DNA of 64,000 nt. It comes from Pelagomonas calceolata (Eukaryota; Sar; Pelagophyceae; Pelagomonadales; Pelagomonadaceae). Within the stretch, counting starts at the first letter, position 1; each line of letters opens with the position of its first letter. Below are positions 52,221 through 61,201 of the stretch, one piece after another. Location: positions 62,001-126,000 of the forward strand of contig CAKKNE010000004.1 of the NCBI GenBank assembly GCA_918797485.1. The letters run 5' to 3'. Under the pieces are notes generated by a model that did no database searches, had not been told where the DNA came from, and saw only the letters and a list, made by a program, of their open reading frames with translations. Position numbers and translations under genes: made by a program.

Positions 52221-52681
52221 GATTTTTTTCGATTCAATGCGTCTGTGGCGAGCAGCGAGGCGGCAGCGGCTGTGTGGCTGAGCTCAAGGCAGATGTGGTT
52301 TAGGCTTCAGCGGGGAGCAGCGCGGCCCGAGGAAGTTGGCGAACACACGCGGGCGGCTCGGTAAACAGCTAGAAACACGCGTCAGTGGCGGCGACGGCTT
52401 AGCTCGCTTGCGCGATGGCCCGGGGCAAAAACAGAGCTAGCGGCCTGTAACACACTAGCAAGCTATTTAATTTTTCGTGCCTATTGTTCGGGGGGTTTGC
52501 CGAGGGTCTTCTGCTTAGAAGGAAGTATGCTGTTATGAAAGACGCGGCAGGCACGCGCTCGCCGCCGAGGAATCGGCGACGCGCGGTGTTTCCTCCCGGG
52601 GCGCCGCCCACTGGTCCTAGCACCGCAACAGAAAAGTCGCGTCGGGCGCCCGCCACCCGAAGAAAAATACAACGAAGAGCT
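52221..52681. promoter_or_regulatory. Promoter of gamma-CA-like gene
   Basis: About 460 bp between two minus-strand genes. It holds palindrome copy 7 at 52436-52459. No gene is seen; the open frames here are on the plus strand and unsupported. Confidence 0.5.
52436..52459. promoter_or_regulatory. CTAGCG-N9-ACACTAG palindromic motif, copy 7
   Basis: GCTAGCG, nine bases, ACACTAGC. It lies 216 bp upstream of the gamma-CA-like start at 52220. Confidence 0.6.
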
Positions 52682-54072
52682 TTACCCCTCCGGCGGCGGC
52701 CGCGGCCCCCGCGGCTCGAGCGAGACGAAGTCCCGGATGTCGTCCACGAGCGTGTCGAACCAGCGCCTCGCTTCCGCGTCGTCCTCGTTACCAATATTCC
52801 GGATGGCCTTGTTGATGCCGATCAAATCAAACGTCACGGCGTTGGCGACGAGGACCGCGCGGTCGCGGTCGGGCCCCTTGGGCATGGCCTTTCTGGCTTT
52901 GCCCAAGACCGCTTTGCGGAAGTCGAGGTCCCACTGCTTCGTGAACTCGCGGAGCTCGCCGTAGTCCTTGGCGGCGATTTTTTGTTGCATGAACGCGAGG
53001 CCGCCGGTGCCGGCGCCCTTGAGCTCCTCGCGGATCGCGTCGAACTCCGGCCAGTCCGACGCATAAGCAGGCGGTGCTGCTGCGAAGGCTAGGAGAGGCG
53101 CGAACAAGCCTGTGTGGAAACCAACCAGTGAGTTACAACGCCGCGTCGATGGCGTGGGGCGCCCGAAATTTGATTTCCACACAGGAACAAACTCGACACC
53201 TGGCGCCGCGTCGCCGTTAATAAATCAGACGGCTGGTACGACTCGTCATCGATGACCAGCATCGTCGCGCCGATGGACCGCCCCCGGAACTGGAGGAGGT
53301 GCGCCGTGAGGCGCTGCAGCGCGGCGCGGCGCTCGCCCACGATCTGCAACGCGCGCGCAAGCGCCGCGCGCCGCTTGCTTCGATAGTCGTCCCGGAACAG
53401 CGACACCAGGATGCGCTCGTCGTGGGCGTGGAGCCTGGCGCGACCGTACTCGAGGGCCTCAGCAGCAGCACCAGCAGCAATAACCACCGCGTAGCGGTCC
53501 ACCAACTCCGAGTCCTCCCCGGACGTCAGCGCGTCCTGGAGCGCGCCGTCGCAGAAGGCCGACGCCGGCGCCGCGCGGTCCAAGCCGCCGACCTTGTTTT
53601 GCCAGAGCGCGTCGAAGGGCGTCAGTGTGCAGTCCACGGCCGGCACGCCCAAAGCGTACGACGCCAATAAATGACCCGCCTCGTGCGCCGCCACTCTTCT
53701 ATCGTCGCCGCTCTCGCCCGTCAGCACGTCGAAGGCGCTTAACTCGAAGCCCGTGCGCCGCTCGAAATCCTCGACATCAGCAAGGTTCGCGTCCTCGGAA
53801 TCAAAGGTCGGCGCGAGGCCCTCGCGCTTGGCCGCGTGGTAGGCCACGGCGACGCGGTCCTGGGCCCGCCTTCGTGCCCTACGCACGGCTTTATCGTTGT
53901 CATGGAAGCCGCCCTGGAAGACCTCGGACGGCTTGAACGTCTCCAGGCTGGTCGCGGCCGAGTCCAAGCGGTCCGCCGCGCGCGCGCGGGGGCTGTTGCT
54001 CGGAGTTAGTCCCAATAGCGCGTTGGCCGCCGCGAGCACGAGGAGGAGGTGGGCTGGATTGTGCCTCTGCAT
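52682..54072 (-). CDS. M41-like peptidase fused to a thylakoid-lumen protein
   Basis: Two exons, 54072-53193 and 53109-52682, give 435 residues. The start at 54072 gives a signal peptide (HLLLVLAAANALLGLTP) and transit region. About residues 125-285 follow the FtsH-related M41 group without the AAA module: zinc motif HEAGH at 130-134, ALGVPAVDCTLTP, GAAAEALEYG and the closing GRSIGATMLVIDDE. A twin-arginine signal (TATRRQVSSLFAPLL...AYA) starts near residue 286, followed by a ~120-residue soluble domain (EFTKQWDLDFRKAVLG, ANAVTFDLIGINKA) resembling algal lumen proteins. The two parts are in one frame with no stop between them. Either this is a polyprotein cleaved in the plastid or an unusual fusion. 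Confidence 0.78.
53110..53184 (-). mobile_element. Introner 12 (intron 53110-53192)
   Basis: A 75-bp element with perfect-looking ends (ctgtgtggaaa.c and gatttccacacag). In coding sense the flanks are GTTTGTTC at the donor and GCTTGTTC at the exon side, 7 of 8. The donor copy has T where the exon copy has C. Forward orientation relative to the gene. Confidence 0.95.
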
Positions 54073-54544
54073 TTTTTGCCCCCGGGAGCGCCTCTGCTGT
54101 GTCGTCTCTTCTGGTCCAGCCGGGCACTTTGGTCCAGTAAGCGCTTTCACGTGGTTTTGCTTATAGCACCAGGTGGCCTCGTGTTGGAAAGCCCAGACCT
54201 CGAACGTCTACGACACCTGCGGCTTCAGAGGGGCTGTGCGCGCTCTGGATTTTGTGCATGCGCAAGAGCTGCTGGCTAGTGTGTCTTTACCGCCGCTAGC
54301 CTTTCCGGAGCGCTGCCGCGGACGGATACCCTCTTGAGAATAACACAGTAGCGACGCCACGACCGTATTTTGACGTGCGCGCTGGCTAGGACCGAGACGC
54401 GCGGGTCCGCGTCGAGACTCGACACGCAAGCGAAGAAGTCACAAACACAAGGACGCGCAATGTTACGTGCGGGAACTATACTTCATGCGAGCGACGGCGA
54501 CGGGGGAAGGAGAGGAGTGGGGGTCGATGTAGTGGTATATGTGT
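54073..54544. promoter_or_regulatory. Promoter of the M41-like gene
   Basis: About 470 bp upstream of the M41-like start. It contains palindrome copy 8 (54275-54300). No supported gene. Confidence 0.5.
54275..54300. promoter_or_regulatory. CTAGCG-N11-ACACTAG palindromic motif, copy 8
   Basis: Read on the minus strand: GCTAGCG, eleven bases, ACACTAGC. It lies 203 bp upstream of the M41-like start at 54072. Confidence 0.6.
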
Positions 54545-55234
54545 TCAGAGCGTGAAGATGCCGGCCTCGCGGCGGCGCCGGTCGCCCTTCGCCGGCTTTC
54601 CGGAGTGGTCGCGATGCGGCGAGACCTTGCGGCCTTCGCGGAACCCAGGCGAGCGGACGCCCTGGTCGCGGCCGCGCGATGGCTTCTCCGTGGCGGCGGC
54701 GCGGTCGCGCCAGTAGGTCGCGCTCCCGCGGCGACCGTCAGTGTTCGTGCCGCGATCGAGCCAATAGCCCCGCGCGGCGCCCGCCGCCGCGGGCGCTCCG
54801 AGCACCGCGCGGTCCGAGCCGCTCCGCGACGGCGGCTTCTGGGGACGGCGCCCACCCTCGCGCGACGGCTTCCTTTCCGCGCGGCGCCCGCCCTCGCGCG
54901 ACGACGGCTTCTTGCTAAAGTGGCGCTCGACCTCGCTCTTCCGCGGCGGGGGGCCTGAGTCGAGCGCCCGCGCTCGCTCGAGAGCGTCAGCCAGCGCATC
55001 GAACTCGTCGTCGACCGTCACGGACCGCTCGCCGCGCGGTTCTTTACGGCTCGAGCCGTCGGCGCGCGGTGCTTCGCGGGTCGGGCCGTCGGCGCCGAGA
55101 TCGGACCCGGAGCGCGTAAGGCACCGCGGCGCAAACGGCCCGCGCCGGCCCGACGCGAGTCTACTATGTATTCTTAGGAGGCGGGGCGGCGGTCGATAGG
55201 GGGAAGTGGGGGTGGTGCCGCCGCGGAGCTCCAT
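54545..55234 (-). CDS. Possible Arg/Ser-rich protein
   Basis: A 229-residue open frame starting 3 bp after the ATP synthase alpha stop on the same strand. It is rich in Arg, Ser, Gly and Pro with repeats of SREGGRR and KPSR, and one acidic helix (DDEFDALADALERARAL). No domain is recognised. Composition alone could explain an open frame of this length in such GC-rich DNA, and there is almost no room for a promoter, so it may be the 3' UTR of the alpha-subunit gene or a separate RS-like protein. Confidence 0.4.
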   Translation of the reverse strand: MELRGGTTPTSPYRPPPRLLRIHSRLASGRRGPFAPRCLTRSGSDLGADGPTREAPRADGSSRKEPRGERSVTVDDEFDALADALERARALDSGPPPRKSEVERHFSKKPSSREGGRRAERKPSREGGRRPQKPPSRSGSDRAVLGAPAAAGAARGYWLDRGTNTDGRRGSATYWRDRAAATEKPSRGRDQGVRSPGFREGRKVSPHRDHSGKPAKGDRRRREAGIFTL

Positions 55235-55237
55235 GAT

Positions 55238-57032
55238 CTAGGCCGAGAACTGCGCCGTGAACGCCTCGCACGCGGCACCCAACTTCTCCTCCGTCGCGTC
55301 CGAGATGACGTAGCCGTCGTCGACGATCGCCTTGATGAGGCCGCCGTGCGACGACTTGACGTGCTCGAGCCAGGCCTTCTCGTAGTCCTGGATGGCGCTC
55401 ACGTCGACGGCGTCGATGTAGCCGCGGACACCCGCGAAGAGGATGACGACCTGCTCCTCGCACTCGAGGGGCACGTACTGGGCCTGCTTGAGGAGCTCGT
55501 AGAGGCGCACGCCGCGGTTCAGCTGCTGCTGCGTCGCCGGGTCGAGGTCCGAGCCGAACTTGGCGAAGGCCGCGACCTCGCGGTACTGGGCGAGGTCGAG
55601 CTTCATCGTGCCCGACACCTGCTTCATGGCCTTGACCTGGGCCGCCGAGCCGACGCGCGACACGCTGAGGCCGACGGAGATGGCGGGGCGCTGGCCCTGG
55701 TAGAAGAGCTCGTTCTCCAGGAAAATCTGGCCGTCCGTGATCGAAATCACATTGGTGGGAATGTAAGCCGACACGTCGCCGGCCTGCGTCTCGATGACGG
55801 GCAGCGCCGTCAACGAGCCTTCGCCGGCCATCTTGCCCATCTTCGCGGCGCGCTCGAGCAACCGCGAGTGGATGTAGAAGACGTCGCCCGGGTAGGCCTC
55901 GCGGCCGGGCGGGCGGCGCAGCAACAGGGACATCTGGCGGTAGGCCACGGCCTGCTTCGACAGGTCGTCATAAAAGATGACGGCGTGCTTGCCGTTGTCG
56001 CGGAAGTACTCGCCCATGGAGCAGCCCGTGTAGGGTGCCAGGAACTGCAAAGGAGCGCTCTCCGACGCCGTCGCCGCCACCACAATGCAGTTCTTCATCG
56101 CCTCCTGCTGTTCTAATTGACCAACTAACTGGGCAATGGTGGACCGCTTCTGGCCGACGCCCACGTAGATGCACATGAGCGCATCATCGCCCTTCGTCTT
56201 CTGGTTGATGATCGTATCAATAGCAATGGCCGTCTTGCCCGTCTGGCGATCCCCAATAATCAGCTCGCGCTGGCCGCGGCCGATGGGGATGAGGGCATCC
56301 ACAGCCTTCAAACCTGTCTGCACGGGCTCGGACACGGACTGCCTCGGGATGATGCCGGGGGCCTTGACTTCCGCGCGGCCGCGCGTCACGTCCTTGAGGG
56401 GACCCGCACCATCAATAGGTTCGCCTAAGCCATCGACGACGCGGCCCAACAACCCTTCCCCAACAGGCACGTCGACGATCGCTCCCGTGCGCTTGACCGC
56501 ATCACCCTCCAAAATCTCGCGGTCATCGCCGAAGATCACGACGCCGACCGACGACTCTTCGAGGTTGAGGGCCATGCCGCGCAGCCCGCAGGCGAACTCG
56601 ACCATCTCTCCCGCCTGGACGGAGTTGAGGCCGTAGACGCGCGCGATACCGTCGCCGACACTAATAACGTTGCCCATCTCGTTGAAGGCTAAAGCATCGC
56701 CGGAGCCGGCGACGTCGCCGATGCGCCTGCGTTTCGTTGTTTGTGAGTTTTGGGGGTTTAATGGGGGTCTCTCGCGTCTCGGCGAGTCGTCGACGGCGCG
56801 ACGACGCGTCGACGGCGTCCATGGCCCCTAGAATCTTGGCGGACCTTTTTAGTCCGTCGTTGATCTCGGGACGTCTGGCTCTCTGGCAGGGTTTTTTGCA
56901 GGACACGGCTTTGTACTTTTCGAGGTAAGAGCTGAGCTCGACGACGGAGCTCATGGCGCGCGCATGGCTCCGCGCGGGGGCCTGGAGGGCCCGCGCCAGG
57001 CGGGGCAAAGCTGCTCTCGCCACAGCCGCCAT
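55238..57032 (-). CDS. atpA: Mitochondrial ATP synthase subunit alpha
   Basis: Two exons, 57032-56917 and 56726-55238, give 534 residues. A mitochondrial presequence ([17 protein letters not shown]) leads into [12 protein letters not shown], spliced to [18 protein letters not shown]. The F1-alpha core is complete: [14 protein letters not shown], the P-loop [29 protein letters not shown] and the signature [17 protein letters not shown]. Together with beta it forms the F1 hexamer. The unusual insert [12 protein letters not shown] extends the N-terminal domain relative to bacterial alpha. It is divergent from the severin-like gene. Confidence 0.95.
56727..56916. other. Intron of ATP synthase alpha, introner origin unclear
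   Basis: A 190-nt GT-AG intron inferred from reading-frame continuity (LEK joined to RIGD). It contains gacgccgtcgacgcgtcg in the introner core style, but the ends (ccgtgtcctgcaaaa and aacgaaacgcag) only vaguely resemble the family and flanks GTACAAAG/GCGCATCG match 4 of 8. It could be an old introner or an unrelated intron. Confidence 0.65.
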
Positions 57033-57501
57033 CGCTGCTCGTCTCAGTCAGGCAAGCGCTTGCTGAGGCTGGAAACTGGTCCTACGTGCCGCAAGGGGGT
57101 CCGTCGGGCAGTCTGTCGGGCCAATCCCGCGGCCGCGATGCCTATTGGTGAGCACGCCCAGCGATTTAGTGCGGGTGCGAACCGGGCTTCCACACCCGTC
57201 TCTCGACCCTTGCGAGGCCTCTCTCAACAGATCGCCAGCCTTTTTTTGGCATTTCAGCAGACCTCGAAGCTGCCGGCGCCGCGACCTCCGGGCCATTTTG
57301 CATCCTGCCGCACGCGACGAGCAAAGCTCGTGCAGCAAAAACCTGCAGTGCAAACAGTTCCTGTCGATCGTACAGACACAGGACCCGAGCGCTCAGCACT
57401 CTCATTCCGCTCACGCTGAATAGAAAACACCACAGGAGAGAGAGCATCTCCTCCGCGACGACGTCGACGCGCAAGACAAGCGAAAACAACTAGCACAAAA
57501 C
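57033..57501. other. Divergent promoter, ATP synthase alpha / severin-like
   Basis: About 470 bp between two highly conserved genes. I see no palindrome copy and no gene; small open frames on both strands are not supported. Confidence 0.45.
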
Positions 57502-58617
57502 ATGGCCAGCTTCTCCCTCGAACCGAAAGCATGGACCGGCGACGGCGCCGACCTCAAGGACTCGAACATGGCCCTGGTCGGGAGCGAGCTCGACAAAATA
57601 GCAAGAAAGTCCGCCGCCGAGAAGGAGGCCGCCTGGGTTTCTTGTGGCAAGGCCCCGGGCATTGAAGTGTGGCGCATCGAGAACTTCCAGGTCAAAGCCT
57701 GGCCCGCCGAGCGCCACGGCGCGTTCCACACGGGCGATTCGTATATAGTACTGAAAACCACAAAAATAGAAAGCAAGCTGACCTGGGACATCCATTTTTG
57801 GTTGGGGAGTACCACCAGTCAAGACGAGATGGGCACGGCGGCCTACAAGACCGTGGAGCTTGACGATTATTTCGACCAAGCCGCGATCCAACACAGAGAA
57901 ACGCAGGGCCACGAATCTCTCCAATTCACGAAGCTCTTCAAGGAGATCACGTATCTCGAAGGTGGAATAGATAGCGGCTTCCACCACGTGGAAGGCGGGA
58001 CGCAGATAAAAAAATTATTCCGAGTGAGGAAGACGAAGCATACTGTTAGAGTGGCCGAGGTGCCCTGCACCCGTAAGTCGTTGAACCAGGGCGACTGCTT
58101 TTTATTGGATTTGGGCGATACGCTCTACCCGTGGTTCGGCGAGGACGCGTCGCCGTTTGAAAGGGCCAAGTGCGGCACGCGCGCGCACAACGTGGCGATC
58201 TCGCGCCACGGTCATTGTAAGGTGAAGGAGGCGCCGGACGCGGCTTTTTGGAGTGCGTTAGGCGGCGAAGGGCCCATCGCGCCGGCTTCTGAAGCTCCAG
58301 CCCCAGAAAAAGAAGAGGTCGGCGAAGGCGTCCTCTACAAGCTCTCGGACGCCTCTGGGGCGTTGACGTGCACGGAGGCGAAGCGCGGCGACATCAAGGT
58401 CACGGACCTCGACTCGAACGACGTCTTCATCCTGGACGCGGGCCGCGAGATTTTTGTCTGGGTCGGGTCCAAGGCGTCGGACGCGGAGCGGCGCAACGCC
58501 ATGCCGACGGCCCAGGCCTACCTCCACGCGAACGACAAGCCCATCCACACGGCGGTCCACTGCGTCAACGAGGGCACGCCGTTCAACAACGAGGTGTGGG
58601 CCGCGATCATGAAGTAG
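57502..58617 (+). CDS. Severin/fragmin-like gelsolin-family protein
   Basis: A 371-residue protein with three gelsolin-like domains. Domain 1 (about 50-150) has VWRIENFQVKAWP, GDSYIVLKTT and the WDIHFWLGSTTSQDEMGTAAYKTVELDD block typical of G1. Domain 2 starts LFRVRKTKHTVRVAEVP and domain 3 SDASGALTCTEAKRGDI...NDVFILDAGREIFVWVG. Three domains are the severin/fragmin length (gelsolin has six). These proteins cap and cut actin filaments in a Ca2+-dependent manner. The N-terminal FTGDGADLKDSNMALVG-like segment is typical of the family. Confidence 0.93.
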   Translation: MASFSLEPKAWTGDGADLKDSNMALVGSELDKIARKSAAEKEAAWVSCGKAPGIEVWRIENFQVKAWPAERHGAFHTGDSYIVLKTTKIESKLTWDIHFWLGSTTSQDEMGTAAYKTVELDDYFDQAAIQHRETQGHESLQFTKLFKEITYLEGGIDSGFHHVEGGTQIKKLFRVRKTKHTVRVAEVPCTRKSLNQGDCFLLDLGDTLYPWFGEDASPFERAKCGTRAHNVAISRHGHCKVKEAPDAAFWSALGGEGPIAPASEAPAPEKEEVGEGVLYKLSDASGALTCTEAKRGDIKVTDLDSNDVFILDAGREIFVWVGSKASDAERRNAMPTAQAYLHANDKPIHTAVHCVNEGTPFNNEVWAAIMK

Positions 58618-58861
58618 GCGCGCGCGTTTCTTAATTAGTAGATGCACAATCACAGGACGAACGAACGACTTGCGGGGGAGGGACTTTGGTACGCATAGAG
58701 GGCGGCTTGGCGCTTAAGCGACGGGTTTTTCAGGTTTTGACTGCGTCGCTTTAAGGCGTTCGGCAAACGGGACGGGCATTGTGGTGTACTCCGCTCTGTG
58801 ACCGCGGCAAGATAAAAACGGAGGAGCACCATTAGAGAGATTAAAAAAGTGACCACTGACC
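58618..58861. other. Intergenic, nothing recognised
   Basis: A gap downstream of the severin-like gene. No supported feature. Confidence 0.4.
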
Positions 58862-59545
58862 ATGCCACCGTGTGGAGTTAAGCTACCTGCAAGGCTCCAC
58901 CGGGAGACGGTCTTTTGGCAAATGCTCCCCTGGGACCGCGTGAATGAAAGGCGGCGCCGTTCTTGGGACACCCCCAGCTGGGTCATGTTGCCTTCGGTCA
59001 AATTGTGTGTATACGACCACCGGTACACTCACTCTATTAATTTTAACCCGAAAGATTTTCACGGGGGCTGGTCGCGAGTCTACCTCCATGATGACTCGCG
59101 GAGAACGGGCTGGTCATCACGGGGGCTGGTCGCCTGGACTCGCGAGATTCCTCAGTGTGTTAACGCCAAGCAGCTGATGCTCATACCGAAGACAATTCGC
59201 GAGGTCGAGCGTCATCTTTTGCTCTTGGAAACGGGCCGGGCCGTGCTTGTGCTGCGACAATGGCCGTCGGCCACCTACTACTTAGGGTTGTATCAGGCAC
59301 TTTCTCTGCTAGCTCGCCTTTTACGTAAGGGCCACCTCGGCAAGGCGATGGTCGCGCACGTTCTCACCATGCTCGGCGGGCCGATGGAGCGGATGGAAAG
59401 CTGGGGTCCGCCGGGAAGAAACAAGCGCCGGCCCTGCAAGGTAAAGGTGTGCCACCCTCACGGATTCTCCTCCTCCGGGGACCGTGAATATCTAGTATAC
59501 ACGGCGCTCCTGGGGGGGGTCAGAAATTACCACGCCACGGACTAA
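58862..59545 (+). CDS. Doubtful open frame, 227 codons
   Basis: An ATG-led frame of 227 codons with no recognisable domain. Its composition (Trp, His, Tyr, Met relatively frequent, mixed third positions) differs from the GC3-rich neighbours, which argues for non-coding DNA or a captured sequence. The string gggggctggtcgc occurs twice (near 59064 and 59118), showing a short internal duplication. I list it because it is the only candidate in a 950-bp stretch. Confidence 0.25.
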   Translation: MPPCGVKLPARLHRETVFWQMLPWDRVNERRRRSWDTPSWVMLPSVKLCVYDHRYTHSINFNPKDFHGGWSRVYLHDDSRRTGWSSRGLVAWTREIPQCVNAKQLMLIPKTIREVERHLLLLETGRAVLVLRQWPSATYYLGLYQALSLLARLLRKGHLGKAMVAHVLTMLGGPMERMESWGPPGRNKRRPCKVKVCHPHGFSSSGDREYLVYTALLGGVRNYHATD

Positions 59546-59566
59546 GACTAACTTCACACAATAATA

Positions 59567-59832
59567 TTACCCACTCTCCGCCTCGGGCAGCGCCACGCTC
59601 CGCGAGATGGCCTCCTCGTCGTCGGCCGCGTCGTCGTCGTCGTCCATGCCGTTTTTCCTGAGAAGCCGCGGGTGGACGTCGTCGGTCGCGCGCGCGCAGT
59701 CGGCGACGCGGCAGTCGTCCGCGGCGGCCACGAGCTCGGCGACCGCGCCGTCGACCAGCGCCACGCCGGCCGCGCCGCGGGGCGCGTGGAAGCCGTCGAA
59801 GGCCTCGCGCGCGACGATGAGCGGCCGGTGGA
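59567..59832 (-). CDS. Possible 3' exon or separate short frame
   Basis: An open frame on the minus strand downstream of the ankyrin/SAM gene with coding-like composition (AREAFDGFHAPRGAAGVALVDGA in parts, ending in an acidic DDDDDAADDEE tail). It has no ATG near its upstream end, so it would need splicing from another exon. No splice donor with introner structure is evident. Confidence 0.3.
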
Positions 59833-60987
59833 TCACAGAACGAACGACTTCCGGGGCGGACTCTTCGAGAGCTCGGGCGTCACCGGCGACAGGTTGTTCG
59901 ACCGGTCCCCGAGCTCGGAGAAGCCGCTGGGCACGCCGGGCGGCCGCGGCGGCGTACGGAATTGTCCCGGGCTCTGCGACACGCGTGGTGGCGACTTCGG
60001 GACGGGCGGCGGCGGCGGCATCGCGGAGGCGTCCGGCGCCGGTAGCCGCGAATTAAATGCTTCCAACTCCGCCAATTTGGCCGCCTGGTTTTCTGGAGTA
60101 AAATCCGCCCAGGGCGCGACGGTGTCGTCGTCCTCGAACTCCGTGGGGATTTTTGTGGTGATAAAGGGCGACACCTGGGCCCCGAGATCCCGCAAAGCCC
60201 TCCTCAATTTCTCGTCCGCCGCACGCCTTTCCTCGGCGTCGGCGACCGCCTCGAGCGCCTCGACCACGTCGTCGTCCGTCATCTCGCGCAGGTCGTCGGG
60301 GTCGTCGGCGATGTCCGCGAGCGCGTTCGTGAGCGCGGCGAGGCCTCGCGCCGCGAGCCACGCCTCCAGCGACTCCGTCTCGACGAGGCGCCGCCGCGCG
60401 GGGTTCTCGCGCGCCCTCAACAAATTCACGACAGCTACGCGTTGCCGTTCGGACGCGACGTCGACGAGGGACGCGCCGCCGCGGTTCAGCGCGTACAGCA
60501 GGCTCGGGTCCGCGTCGAGCGCGGCCTCGAGGCCCTCCACGTCACCTCGCGCGGCGCAGCGAAACGCGTGCTTTACCTCGGGCGGCGGGTCCGGCAGGCG
60601 CGGCACCGTCAGCTCGCCCTCGTCGAGGTCGTCCAGATCTAGCTCGTAGGCGCACGAGTACTCCGACGCCTCGGACTCGCGCCCTCTTCTCAACGAGCTC
60701 CGGACGCGCTCGCTCCGGTCGCGGATCTCGCCGATCGGCGTGCCCGAGGCGTCCGTCGACCGGTCCGAGCCGCGGCGGTTCGGCGTGTCGGCGTCGGCCG
60801 GCTCGACGGATGCCGTTTCGGCGAACGACGTCGACGCTGCGAGCGGCGCGGCTGGCTCCACCGCGACGGCGGGGACCGATGCAGCGGTTACCTCAGGGTT
60901 TGTAGTGGAGGCGCTGCTGCGGCGGCTGCGCGAACTCTTACCGGCAGCAGTTCGCCGCGCAGCGTCGAGGCCATGATGCTCCGCCAT
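59833..60987 (-). CDS. Ankyrin/SAM-like protein
   Basis: A 384-residue protein. The N-terminal ~130 residues are Ser/Ala-rich and probably disordered. About 135-190 holds one to two ankyrin-like units (VKHAFRCAARGDVEGLEAAL, GGASLVDVASERQRVAVVNLL). About 195-265 has the SAM fold pattern (LEAWLAARGLAALTNALAD...DDLREMTDDDVVEAL). The C-terminus is Pro/Ser-rich with SPPR and TPP sites, potential proline-directed kinase targets. A scaffold or signalling role is likely; partners unknown. Confidence 0.75.
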   Translation of the reverse strand: MAEHHGLDAARRTAAGKSSRSRRSSASTTNPEVTAASVPAVAVEPAAPLAASTSFAETASVEPADADTPNRRGSDRSTDASGTPIGEIRDRSERVRSSLRRGRESEASEYSCAYELDLDDLDEGELTVPRLPDPPPEVKHAFRCAARGDVEGLEAALDADPSLLYALNRGGASLVDVASERQRVAVVNLLRARENPARRRLVETESLEAWLAARGLAALTNALADIADDPDDLREMTDDDVVEALEAVADAEERRAADEKLRRALRDLGAQVSPFITTKIPTEFEDDDTVAPWADFTPENQAAKLAELEAFNSRLPAPDASAMPPPPPVPKSPPRVSQSPGQFRTPPRPPGVPSGFSELGDRSNNLSPVTPELSKSPPRKSFVL

Positions 60988-61201
60988 GAATTGAGCTCTA
61001 GAGCCCGGACGGCAGCTCTATGCCGCGCGTTTGCCGCGGCCAGCAGCCGGCGCCAGCTTTTTGGTGCGGGTCTTCGAGCCAAAAGCGCTTGGCTCTGCGT
61101 CTGTCAGTGGTTGCTGTGCTGCATTTTGTGCCTTGTGAGCTCAAATTGATCGGTGGTACGAAATTCGCACGGCTGCTTCCGCCGGGGCGCATTACAAAGC
61201 C
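60988..61201. other. Short divergent promoter
   Basis: About 210 bp between the ankyrin/SAM gene and the plastid FGD-repeat gene. Nothing else is recognised. Confidence 0.4.

Noticed and set aside
53089-53192. C-terminal extension of the M41-like protein into the introner, with a stop there
   Set aside because: The extension translates the element's terminal repeat. Splicing at the duplication continues the frame into the lumen domain.
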